DNA from: Kitasatospora aureofaciens | GTDB taxonomy: Bacteria; Actinomycetota; Actinomycetes; Streptomycetales; Streptomycetaceae | Direction: 5' to 3' | Length of the DNA: 64,000 bases | NCBI RefSeq assembly: GCF_001188955.3 | Contig: NZ_JPRF03000076.1 | Coordinates: 1-64,000, forward strand | Part shown: positions 8,276 to 18,800 of the stretch, piece after piece | How the letters are laid out: every line of letters starts with the position of its first letter | Numbering within the stretch: the stretch's first letter is position 1 | Notes under the pieces: model-generated | What the model saw: the letters and a program-made list of their open reading frames with translations, nothing else | What the model was told of the DNA's origin: nothing | The model's database searches: none | Program-made: the position numbers and the translations under genes

Positions 8276-8563
8276 TCAGTACCGCGCGCCCCAGACCTGG
8301 TCGGTGGAGACGATCTCGCGGCCGAGCGGCATCAGCGAGACCGGGATCATCTTGAGGTTGGCCCAGCCGAACGGGATGCCGATGATCGACAGGAACAGCG
8401 GGATGCTGGTGATCAGGTGCCCGAGTGCCAGCCACCACCCGGCGAAGACGAACCAGATCACGTTCCCGACGCAGGACGCCGCCCCGGCGTCGCGGCGCTC
8501 GACGGTGGTCCGCCCGAACGGCCACAGTATGAACCCGGCGATCCGGAACGAGGCGATGCCGAA
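8276..8563 (-). pseudogene. yccF-type gene remnant, 5' part missing
   Basis: This codes for the C-terminal 95 or so residues of a YccF-domain membrane protein (LPFGIASFRIAGFILWPFGR onward). It is almost identical to the intact gene at 23107-23505. Homology stops abruptly at 8563, just inside the PFG codons. Upstream of that point the frame runs into unrelated sequence and then straight through a terminator hairpin, so the N-terminal membrane segment is gone. No promoter or ribosome site of its own is seen. Comparison with the full copy shows only a handful of base differences, so the duplication is recent or has been homogenised. Confidence 0.85.
8289..8563. repeat. direct repeat, left copy (yccF 3' segment)
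   Basis: About 275 bases are nearly identical to 23114-23388 in the same orientation, offset 14825. Differences cluster in the first 40 bases (the stop-codon side); afterwards I count about two mismatches. Confidence 0.9.
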
Positions 8564-8645
8564 GGGGAGCGTGTCCCGGCGCTCCGCATGACGCAGCTTC
8601 ACCCTTGCGCTTCCGGTTGACGCTGCCGTAGGCCTGACCAGCACC

Positions 8646-8693
8646 AACACCGGGTGGCCGACGAGGACCATTCCTCGTCGGCCACCCGGTGTT
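8646..8693 (-). terminator. terminator of the lectin/FG-GAP gene
   Basis: A 22-bp perfect stem around the loop CCAT, about 70 bases beyond the stop of the minus-strand gene 8764-12555. It separates that gene from the yccF remnant. Confidence 0.85.
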
Positions 8694-8763
8694 CCTCGCC
8701 GGAACGGTCGAAGCCCCGTCCTGCGGGAGTCGTGTCAGTTTCCCCCTCGGGGCGACTGACCGG

Positions 8764-11700
8764 TCACGGGGTTCGTTCGGCCTGGAGGGTCCAGCGGCTG
8801 TTGTCGAAGAGGCCGGGGCAGTCCCAGATGTCGAGCCGGGTGCCCTGTTCGGTGTGCGAGTTGTTCAGCTCGATGCAGCGGCCGGTGTTGGGGTCGCCTC
8901 CGGTGATGGTGGTCTGGTTGATGATGCGGCCGTCCGCTTGAACGGACCACTTCTGGGTGGGCCTGCCGTCGCAGTTGGCGAGGGCGAGCTGGGTTCCGTT
9001 GGTGTTGGCGTTGCCGACCGTGGAGACGCAGTAGGAGCCGGCCCGGATGGTGCCATCCGTGCTGAGGTTGAACCGCTGGCTCACGGTGTTCCAGCAGCTG
9101 CCGATGGCCAGCGGAGCGCCGTCCCGAGAACCTCCCCAGGCGTCCATGCATTGCCAGGAGACCAGGTTCGGGTGCAGGGAGACACTGGCATCTGAGTAGC
9201 CGAGGAACTGCCAGTCGCTGAAGCCGTCGACCTTGTTCGTCGTGTTGGTGCTGCTCTTGCCTGGGAAGACGGTGATGGCGTTGCCGGTGTTGATGGCCCA
9301 GAGGTCGGGGGAGCCGTCGTTGTTGAGGTCGGCGGCGCCGACCAGCGGCTGGGCTGTGCTGGTCCAGTTGGCGCCGGTCAGGATCGGTGTGCCGGCGTCG
9401 GGTTTGGTGAGGGCGGAGTAGTCGACGGTGCCGTCGGCGTTCCAGCTGAGGGCGTAGGCGTAGATGTTTCCGTTGACCCGGTTGCGCGCCCAGAGCGTCG
9501 CCTGGTTCTTGGCTGCTTTGGTGACGGGATTGGTCGTGGGTCCGTTGGCCGCACCCGGGTTGATGAGTTCGAGGTCGGTCCAGCTGCCTGAGGCGGTGGG
9601 GATGAGTGTTGCGCTGCCGAAGGCGTTGCCGGCGGGGTTGAAGATGTAGAGCTTGTTGTTCTCCAGGGTCATGACGGAGGTCTGCGTGGTGAAGACGGTC
9701 TTCGTCGGGTCGCCTGCCTTGGGTCCGACGGCTTCGCCCTTGGGGGTGCCGAAGGCGATCGCCTGGGAGACGTTGCTCCAGTCCTGGGCGTTGTAGTCGG
9801 TGCCGCAGGGTGCGTCGGTGCCGTAGGTCGTGCAAGCGGGCCGGTCAGGCGTCAGAGGGGGGAAGGTGTCGAAGTGCCCGGTGCCGTCGTTGGTCACCAC
9901 GAACAGCGTGCGCTTCAGCGCGGGCACGGTGTCCTTGTTGTAGTGGACGACGAGTTGGTCGACCGGCTGGCCGACCGTGAGGGCGCCGTGGTGGCTGATC
10001 TGGAAGTCTGCCCAGGTGGTGCCGTACTCGCGGTTGCCGGGCGCGGCTGAGGCAGGGGCAGCCAGCGAGCTCGTGGGGTCGGTGTTGCCGCCGATGATCC
10101 GCAGGTCGCCGTTCTTGTCGGCGAGGAGGATGTCCGGCTGCTGGTCGTTGGTGACGTCTCCGAACAGTGGCTGTGTGCCGGGCTTCCAGGGAACGTAGAA
10201 GTTGTAGATGGCCGGCTGGCTGTAGTTGCCGGCGTTGTCCATGGCCCAGGCGTAGAGGGTGTTGGTGCCCCACCGGCGCGGCTGGTAGGTGTACGGCGTG
10301 CCCGGTGCCTGTGTGCCGTCCTGGCCGCACTTCCAGCCGACGACCGGAGTCGGGTCGGTGCTCACCCGCACACACGCGACGCCGGAGGCCTGCAGGCCCG
10401 AACCCGGGGACGGGTCGTCGGCGTTGATGGTGAAGGTGCCCTGGTCGTTCATGTACTTGGCCGGGCTGGGGTTGGGGGTCCCCGAGGGCGGGAAGTCGGT
10501 GGAGCTGATGCTGACGCGGGGGTTGGTCTTGTCGACGCGGAAGTAGCACCACCCAGTCATGGGTGAGGTGAGGGTGTTGTCGGTGGCGCGGGCGGTCCAG
10601 CCGTACTGGTGGCCGTCCGACAGCGATCCCACACTCTTGGACGGGCCCGGATCGTTGTAACTTCCGCCCCAGTCTCCCGGGACCGCGCTGAAGTTGGGGT
10701 CGTTGTCGTCCCACATGTGATAGCCGGTGTAGAGCGGCTGCCCGGCCGGTGACCAGCTGTTGGCGGTGAGGTAGATCTCCTGGTTGTTGCCGACCCAGCC
10801 GGGGTTGTCCCAGGGGTTGGCGCCGCCGCTGGTGCACGCGGCTGTGCTGTTGTTGCCCGCGAATCCCGGGGTGGGCGTGGTGCGAGCCCACCAGACGGTC
10901 GGCGTGATGTCGTAGGTGGTGGTGATGTACGGGTTGTTGGCAATCTGGTGCCGGAACGACTTATCGAATTCATTGCCCTGCGGGGCGATGGCGGCGGTCC
11001 ACCACGGCCACTGGCCGGCAATCGCCTGCTTCATGATGTCGGTCACGTCGATGGCCAGCGGGCCGGTGCCTGTGATCCATTGCCCGTTGACCGACGGACA
11101 ATTCTCCATGACGATGCTGCGGTTGGTGCCGCAGGGCTGGTCGTTCCAGCTGGTGTGCTCGTAGATGGGCTTGGGAGCTGAGTACACCACCAGCGGCGTG
11201 TTCGTTCCCGGGCTGGACGCGCCGGTGACCTGGGCGTTGAGGGTGGAGTTGAAGATGGTCGGCGGGCTTTCGGCACCGCTGGGCTTGGTGTAGAGGGCCG
11301 GGTTGATGCCGAACTGGAAGTAGGCGCGCTGGCGGCCCTCACTGCCGCAGTCCAGGTTCGGGTCGCTGCTGTGGAAGCCGCAGTAGCCGGTAGCCAGGTT
11401 GCTCTTCTTGTTGAAGTTCTCCGCCGACTTGTAGTTCTCCTGGACCTCCGCCGAGCCCTGGGTCGAGCTGGTGGCGGCGACGAGGGACGGGTCGAGGTAC
11501 CACGGGCCGGTTCCGGAGCCGAGGGCCTGGGGATCGGGCGTCAGCTCGATCGCTGCTTCCGTGATGTTGCTGCCGATCCTGGCGACGTTTGCGCCGTCCC
11601 CGGGTGCCTCAGCTGTTGACGGGGTCCCAGCCGCGGCCGGCGAGGGAGTTGTGTCGGAGGACGGTGCCGCGGCGGAGAAGGACGCCAACTTGACCCCGGC

Positions 11701-12555
11701 GGTGGCGCCGGCCGGAGCCGCTGAGGAGTTGGAGGAGTCCCACTGCAGTGGGGCCGGGGACCGGAATCGCAGGCTGCCCTTGTCGTCCTTGACGTTGATA
11801 CTGCCGTTGGCGTCGGAAGAGACCGTCAGTCCTTGGGCGGTGATCGGAAAGCGCAGCGTCTTCAGCGCCGGGTTGGCCGCTGCTTTCGCCGTCCGTACGA
11901 CGATCACGTCTCGCCAGCCACCGACTGGCAGGGCGGTGACCTGGAGGTCGACGTCGGGCAGTACGTTCGAGTACGTGGCCGTATCGCCGTTCAAAGCCGG
12001 CTTTGGCAGCGAGAACGGGGAACCGACGGACAGTTGCTTGCCGTCGGTGGTCTTGAGGGTGGCCATCGGGCCGCTCCCCCCGCCGGACAGAGCGAGTGCC
12101 GTGGTCACGACGGCGGGACTGACGGTGCCATCGGGGTTCTGGCGGAGCGTGGGGTCAAGATCGGCCCAGCCGCTGTCCCGCTTCACTCGGACGGGCTGGG
12201 CGTTGGCTGTGGTCGTCAGCGTGCCGTCGGGGTTGGCGATGGTCTTGGACGCCACGTCAGTCAGAGCGTCGATGACGACAGGCTTGCCGGTGGACTTCGC
12301 CTTGGCGATCGCGTCCAGCATGGCCTGCTGCAGGGGCGTGTGGGCCGGGGTGGGTGTGGAAGGAACCAGTGGCGCAACTCCGCCGGCTGGCCCGTGGGCG
12401 GGTGCGGCCGGGGTATCGGCCGCCACTGCTGAAGGCGCGGCGAGCAGGCCAAGGCTTACCAGGCAGCCCGCTGCGAGCGCGGTCATGCGGGTGGCGCGCT
12501 TGCGTATCGATGGTGGCGGCGGAGTGTGCGCAATTGTCCGTGGCGTGGTGGACAT
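8764..12555 (-). CDS. secreted multidomain protein: DNRLRE-like region, FG-GAP repeats, ricin-type lectin
   Basis: A 1263-residue exported protein. Residues 1-45 are a long signal peptide (basic Arg-rich start, then LAAGCLVSLGLLAAPSAVAA). Residues about 370-550 look like a DNRLRE-type region, with SAENFNKKSNLATGY and a Trp-rich stretch. Residues about 820-1110 contain FG-GAP/VCBS-like calcium-loop repeats (GDVTNDQQPDILLADKNGD, DLNNDGSPDLWAINTGN). Residues about 1130-1263 form a ricin-type beta-trefoil with Q-x-W repeats (QKWSV, RWTLQ) and Cys pairs. Such proteins are often encoded divergently from RHS toxins in Streptomyces, as here, suggesting a helper or surface partner that binds carbohydrate. 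It has no catalytic domain I can recognise. Monocistronic with its own terminator. Confidence 0.85.
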   Translation of the reverse strand: MSTTPRTIAHTPPPPSIRKRATRMTALAAGCLVSLGLLAAPSAVAADTPAAPAHGPAGGVAPLVPSTPTPAHTPLQQAMLDAIAKAKSTGKPVVIDALTDVASKTIANPDGTLTTTANAQPVRVKRDSGWADLDPTLRQNPDGTVSPAVVTTALALSGGGSGPMATLKTTDGKQLSVGSPFSLPKPALNGDTATYSNVLPDVDLQVTALPVGGWRDVIVVRTAKAAANPALKTLRFPITAQGLTVSSDANGSINVKDDKGSLRFRSPAPLQWDSSNSSAAPAGATAGVKLASFSAAAPSSDTTPSPAAAGTPSTAEAPGDGANVARIGSNITEAAIELTPDPQALGSGTGPWYLDPSLVAATSSTQGSAEVQENYKSAENFNKKSNLATGYCGFHSSDPNLDCGSEGRQRAYFQFGINPALYTKPSGAESPPTIFNSTLNAQVTGASSPGTNTPLVVYSAPKPIYEHTSWNDQPCGTNRSIVMENCPSVNGQWITGTGPLAIDVTDIMKQAIAGQWPWWTAAIAPQGNEFDKSFRHQIANNPYITTTYDITPTVWWARTTPTPGFAGNNSTAACTSGGANPWDNPGWVGNNQEIYLTANSWSPAGQPLYTGYHMWDDNDPNFSAVPGDWGGSYNDPGPSKSVGSLSDGHQYGWTARATDNTLTSPMTGWCYFRVDKTNPRVSISSTDFPPSGTPNPSPAKYMNDQGTFTINADDPSPGSGLQASGVACVRVSTDPTPVVGWKCGQDGTQAPGTPYTYQPRRWGTNTLYAWAMDNAGNYSQPAIYNFYVPWKPGTQPLFGDVTNDQQPDILLADKNGDLRIIGGNTDPTSSLAAPASAAPGNREYGTTWADFQISHHGALTVGQPVDQLVVHYNKDTVPALKRTLFVVTNDGTGHFDTFPPLTPDRPACTTYGTDAPCGTDYNAQDWSNVSQAIAFGTPKGEAVGPKAGDPTKTVFTTQTSVMTLENNKLYIFNPAGNAFGSATLIPTASGSWTDLELINPGAANGPTTNPVTKAAKNQATLWARNRVNGNIYAYALSWNADGTVDYSALTKPDAGTPILTGANWTSTAQPLVGAADLNNDGSPDLWAINTGNAITVFPGKSSTNTTNKVDGFSDWQFLGYSDASVSLHPNLVSWQCMDAWGGSRDGAPLAIGSCWNTVSQRFNLSTDGTIRAGSYCVSTVGNANTNGTQLALANCDGRPTQKWSVQADGRIINQTTITGGDPNTGRCIELNNSHTEQGTRLDIWDCPGLFDNSRWTLQAERTP

Positions 12556-12836
12556 GCCTCTTCTGTGAATCCCTCCCGGTAGGCAGACACCGTCGTGCGT
12601 CTGCGTTCGGATGGGAACGATGTGGCCTGAGCTGTCGGTCCGTCAAACCCGTTACCGCCTTGCGTGGACATGTCCGTATACGCGCGAGATGCCAACGTCA
12701 AGACTTAATAAACATCTCACGCGCGGCGATCGAACACTCTGGCGATGTGTCCGAGCCTTCACTTATCGTCACATCAACCATGGCATAGCCATGCTCATTT
12801 GACTTTCCGTCGATAGTTACCCGAGGAGACGTGACG
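12556..12836. promoter_or_regulatory. divergent promoter region between lectin gene and RHS gene
   Basis: 281 bases without a convincing gene. It must hold both promoters. On the minus strand TTGACG (12696-12701) lies 15 bases from TATACG (12675-12680), a weak sigma-type pair. The region is AT-richer than its surroundings (for example ACTTAATAAACAT near 12703). No clear operator is recognised. Confidence 0.45.
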
Positions 12837-15800
12837 ATGGCTTGGCCTGCCCGCAAACGGGCTGGGAGACCAGCAGGAGGCCGGTGGCGGTCGCCTGCTG
12901 TGGCGGCGTTGGTCGCCTTGACAATGACCGGGGTGAGCGTGCCGTCGGCGATGGCGGTGACCTTCCCCACGCAGAAGGGGAAGGTCTGGACGCCTCCGAA
13001 CACGCCGCTTGGTGACGGGACCGTCTCGGTCGAGGGGCGCGACGCCCAGCCGGCGCCTCCCCCGGCGGCCAAGGCTCCTGCCTGGACGCCTGAACCGACG
13101 GCGCCATTGACGACGGGCACAGCGACGGTGACGGTCGGGGCCGACAGCGCCGAAGCCGAGGCCGCGCGCAAGGCGACCGGCGGAGCATCACCGGCCTCCG
13201 GCGGCGCAACCGGCACCAAGGCCGGAGCACTCGCCGTCCGCGTCGCACCCGGCCCCGGCAAGACAGAAAGCGCGCACACGGTCACGGTTCAGGTGACCGG
13301 GCAGGACAAGGGCAAGGCCGCCGGAGTCAACGGCCCGCTCATCGCCCTGACTGATGCTGAGGCGCCCGCCAGCAGTGGTGGACGCGCGGCGAGCGTCACC
13401 CTGGACTTGAAGGCGCTGCAGGCGACCGGATGGTCCGACCGGGCCTCCCTTGTCGCTCTGCCGCCTTGTGCACTGACCACCCCGGACCTGCCGGAGTGCC
13501 GTACCCAGACCCCCGTGACGGCGAAAGCCGATGGGCAAGGTGAGATCACAGCGGATGTCACCCTGCCGCCCGCGGCAACTCCCCGGCAGGGGCAGACGGG
13601 TGCCGTGAAGGCCTCCTTCACCACAACGGCAGCGCCCGCACAGACCGTGGCCACCGCCAGTACCAGCAGCAGCGCCGGATCGCTCGTGCTCTCCGCGACG
13701 CCTTCACCCTCCGGCGCACTGGGAACCTACACCGCGTCTCCCATGTCCCCGTCGTCGGCCTGGACCTCGGGTTCCAACGCGGGCAACTTCACCTACAGTT
13801 ACCCGATCCAGGTGCCGCCCGCCCTCGGCAACGCGGCACCCGCTGTGGCGCTGAGCTACAACTCTGCGGACGTGGACGGCAAGACGTCCGCCACGAACGC
13901 GCAACCCTCGTGGGTCGGTGACGGCTGGGGCTACGAGCCCGGCTTCATCGAACGTTCCTACCGCGGCTGCGACAAGGCCGGCATCACCGGCTCCGCAGAC
14001 CAGTGCTGGGGCGGACAGAACGCCACTCTCTCCCTTGCGGGCCACTCCGGCGCGATCGTGCGCGATGACGCGACCGGAACCTGGCACCTCTCGAGCGACG
14101 ACGGCACCAAGGTCGAGCAGCTCACGGGCGCCCCGAAGGCCGCGGGCGACATCGACTACCAGGGCATGGAGTACTGGCGGATCACCACGCCTGACGGCAT
14201 CCAGTACTACTTCGGCCTCAACCACCTGCCGGGCGGCGACGGCAGCGACCCGGCCGCCAACTCCGTCCTGACCGTGCCGGTGTACTCGCCCAACAGCGGC
14301 GACCCCTGCTACAACGCCGGCAGCGGAAACAGCTCCTGGTGTCAGATGGCCTGGCGCTGGCAGCTCGACTACGTCGTCGACCCGCACGGCAACCTGACCA
14401 CCTACAAGTACGCCGCCGAAGGCAACAAGTACAAGCGCGGCAACGCCCAGAGCAACGGCAACGGCACCCTCACCGACTACCAGCGTTCCGGCTACCTCAA
14501 GGAGATCGGCTACGGCCAGCGCCTGGATGACCAGAAGGCGGCCAAGGGCGGCGCGAACCCGGCGGCCAAGGTCCTCTTCACCGTCGCCGAACGCTGCATA
14601 CCCGACGCCTCCAACGACTGCTCCGAGGCCAAGCGAGCCAGCACCCCGAACGCGTGGCCGGACACACCGGTCGACCAGATCTGCACCGACAGCTCCTGCA
14701 CCGTCTCCGCGCCGACGTTCTTCACCACCAAGCGCCTGACCGCGATCAGCACCCAGGTTCTGGTCAACAACGCCTACCGCACCGTCGACACCTGGAACCT
14801 CAACCAGGAACTCGCCGACCCGGGCGACGGCACCAAGCGCCTCCTGCAGCTCGACGCCGTCCAGCACGTCCCGAGCAACGGCCAGGCGGAGATCAAGGAC
14901 CTGCCCCCGGTGCAGTTCCAGTACAAGATGCGCGCCAACCGGATCGACGGTCTCGTCCCGGCATCGCCGATGTTCATGCGTCCGCGCATCCAGAGCATCA
15001 CGACCGAGATGGGCGGCCGGATCAACGTCATCTATGCCGACCCCGAGTGCTCCCGGGTCAACAACCACATGCCGGCCTCCGAGGACGGCAACGCGATGGC
15101 CTGCATGCCCGTCAAGTGGTACCTGCCGGGCCAGTCCTCCAAGGACCCGGTCAACGACTGGTTCGACAAGCCCCTCGTCAAGACCGTCGTCGAGCAGGAC
15201 CTCGTCAGCACCCCTGCCATCTCCAAGACCACCGAGTACACCTACAACGGCGGGGCCGCGTGGCACCGCAACGACGCCGAGTTCACCGACCCCAAGACCC
15301 GCACCTGGGACGACTTCCGCGGCTACCAGTCGGTGACCACCACCACCGGCAACGCCGACCCCGGCGAAGCCCCCAAGAGCCAGCAGAAGGTCACCTACCT
15401 GCGCGGCATGGACGGCGACCACCTCGCCGACGGCACGACCAAGCGCAGCGTCCAGGTCCCCAGCCCCCTCGGCGGCACCGTCACCGACAGCAACCAGCTG
15501 AACGGCCGCGTCGTCGCCACCGAGACCTTCGACCAGGCCGGCGGCACAGTCACGACGACATCCGGCAGTACCTACAACGGGCAGCAGAAGTCCGCGACCC
15601 ACGCCCAGAGCGCCGGTGCGCCGCAGATCTTCGCCTGGTACGCGGACTCCGAAACCACCGCGATCACCAAGGCCAAGCTCGCCGACGGAACATGGCGGAC
15701 GACCACGGGAGTAACGACCACCGAACCGGCCAACGGCAACCGCGTCATCAAGGTCGACGACAAGGGCGACGGCACCGCCGCCACCCCCGAGATCTGCACC

Positions 15801-18800
15801 ACGACCGGTTACGCGGCCAGCGACAACCCGCAGCTGCTCACGCTCGTCTCGCAGAAGACCTCCTTCCAGGGGGCATGCTCTGGCACTGCCACATCCACCA
15901 GCACGCTCTCCGCAGGCCGGACGATCTACGACGGCAAGCCCTTCGGCAAGGCGGGCGCGACCGGCGAGCCGACCGGCTCCCAGACACTTGATCACTTCGA
16001 CCAGTCCGGCAATCCCGTCTACGTGCAGATCGGCAGCGCGACCTTCGACACCTACGGGCGAAGCCTGACGACGTCGACCACCGACGGCTCCACGTATGAC
16101 GCCGCCGGAAATCAGGTCAGCGGCCCGTCAGTCACGCCCGCAGTGACCAAAATCGCTTTCACGCCTGCCTCCGGTGCGCTCCCGACTCAGGTGCAGACCA
16201 CTGGGCCCATGGGAGCGGGCTGGACCACGACGACCACGCAGGACCCGGCTCGCGGGTCCGTGCTGACCAGCACCGATGTCAACGGCCGTGTCACGACCTC
16301 CCAGTACGACGCCCTCGGCCGCCTCACCGCCGTGTGGGCACCGGGACGCCCGACCACGGACCTGGCGAGCAAGAAGTTCACCTACTCCCTCAGGGGCACC
16401 GCTGGACCGTCCACTGTCAAGACCGAGTCCCTCAACGACGGTGCCAGCACCTACTCGGCGAACATCGACCTCTACGACGGCCTGGGCCGCCCCCGGCAGA
16501 GCCAGCGCACCAGCGACGCCCGACCCAACGGGCGACTGATCACCGACACCGTCTACGACACACACGGCTGGGTCATCAAGACCTCCGCCCCGTACTACGA
16601 GAAGAGCTCGTTCCCGACGAACTCGATCTTCATGCCTGTGGCCGACGGGCAGGTTCCGGGCCAGACCTGGAACACCTATGACGGCAACGGGCGTGTCGTG
16701 CGGTCGGAGTTCCGTTCGAACGGCAACCTCCAGTGGGCCACGACTACCAGCTACCCGGGTGCTGACCGCACCGATGTGACCCCACCCGGCGGAGGAACTG
16801 CCACCTCGACCGTGACTGACGCCCGTGGCCGTACCACTGCTCGCTGGCAGTACCGAACGCCGACCGCGACGGGCAACAGCGCTGACGCAGACGTCACCAC
16901 GTACGCGTACACGCCGGCCGGTCAGACCGCCGGCCGCACCGACAGCAGCGGCAACACCTGGAACTACACCTACGACCTGCGCGGCCGACAGGTCTCCGCG
17001 TCCGACCCGGACACCGGTACGACTCAGACCTCCTACGACGTCAACTCGCGCATCGACCACACGACCGACGCCAAGGGCAACACCCTCGCCTACTCGTACG
17101 ACCTGCTCGGCCGAAAGACCGGCACGTACAACGGAAGCGTCGCACCCGCGAACCAACTGGCCTCCTGGACCTACGACACCCTCGTCAACGGCCAACCTAC
17201 ATCCTCCACCCGATACGTCGGCGGGGCGAACGGCGTGGCCTACACCAAGGCCGTCACCGGCTACGACACCGCGTACCGACCCCTCGGCACCTCCGTCACG
17301 ATTCCCTCCAAGGAAGGCGCCCTCGCCGGCACCTACACCACAACCAACTCCTACAGCTCGGTCCTCGGCGCTCTGACGAAGACCAACATCCCCGCGGCCG
17401 GCGGGCTTCCGGCCGAGTCGGTCACCTACGCCAACAGCAACACGGGACTCCTGTTCTCCGCTGCCAGCCTTGACCAGACCGTGGTCATGCAGGTCGACTA
17501 CGACGCGCTCGCACGGCCCATCCGCACGACGGCCGGTGACTACGGCACGCAGGTCGTCTCGACCCAGCAGTACGACTGGGCCACCGGACGGGTCATCAAC
17601 TCCTTCGTCGACCGCCAGGTCGGAACCACTGCGGTCGACCAGACCTCGTACACCTACACCCCGTCCGGCCGCATCACCTCGGCCACGAACATCCAGAACG
17701 CCTCGGCAACCGACACCCAGTGCTTCACCTATGACCACCTCAGCCGACTGACAGGCGCCTGGACCGACACCGGCCCCGTCACCACGATCGCCGACTGGAC
17801 CGACTCCTCCGGCACCATCCACGGAACCGGCAGCTCGACCAGCGTGCCCGGCATCGGCGGCTGCACCAACAAGGACGCCCCGGCAACCGTCAACCCCGGC
17901 GGCCGCACCGTCGGCGGCCCCTCACCCTACTGGAACACCTACACCTACGACGCGACCGGCAACCGCGCCGGCCTCGTCCAGCACGACATCACCGGAAACA
18001 GCCTCAACGACACCACTACCACTCAGACCTTCGGAGCCGCCAAGACCACCAACACCCCCACCACCGCCTCCAACAGCGGCGGAGGCACCGGCGGCCCGCA
18101 CGCTCTGCTCACCTCCACCACCACCGGCCCGGGCGGCACCAAGGCCGTCACCTACCAGTACGACGCCAAGGGCCGAACCACCGCCATCACCGACACCGGC
18201 GGCACCACCACCCTGACCTGGAACGGTGAGGACAAACTCGACTCCCTGACCAAGTCCGGCCAGACCGGCGCCACCACCACCTACCTCTACGACGCGGACG
18301 GCAACCAGCTCATCCGCCGCAACCCCGGCAAGACCACGCTCAACCTGCCCACCGACGAGCTAACCCTCGACACCTCGGTTCCCAACGGCTCGCTGAGCAA
18401 CGTCCGCTCCATCGCCGCCCCTGGCGGCCTGACCTTCACCCGCGTCACCGCGCCCATCGGCGGCGGCGCCGTCCTGATCCAGGCCGCCGACCCGCACGGC
18501 ACCAACGGCGTCCAGATCAACACCGACCCCAACCAGACCGTCACCCGCCGCCCCACCGACCCCTTCGGCAACCCCCGCGGCACCCAGCCCGACGCCTCCG
18601 CATGGGCCGGCACCAAGGGCTACGTCGGCGGCAGCAAAGACGACACCACCGGCCTCACCAACCTCGGCGCCCGCCAATACGACCCAGCCCGCGGACGCTT
18701 CATCAGCCCCGACCCCATCCTCGACGAAGCCGACCCCCAACAGTGGAACGGCTACGCCTACAGCAACAACAACCCCGTCAACCTCAGCGACCCCAGCGGG

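Noticed and set aside
13704..15995. Long minus-strand open frame inside the RHS gene
   Set aside because: Composition artefact opposite GC-rich third positions; Gly/Val-rich sequence without domains.
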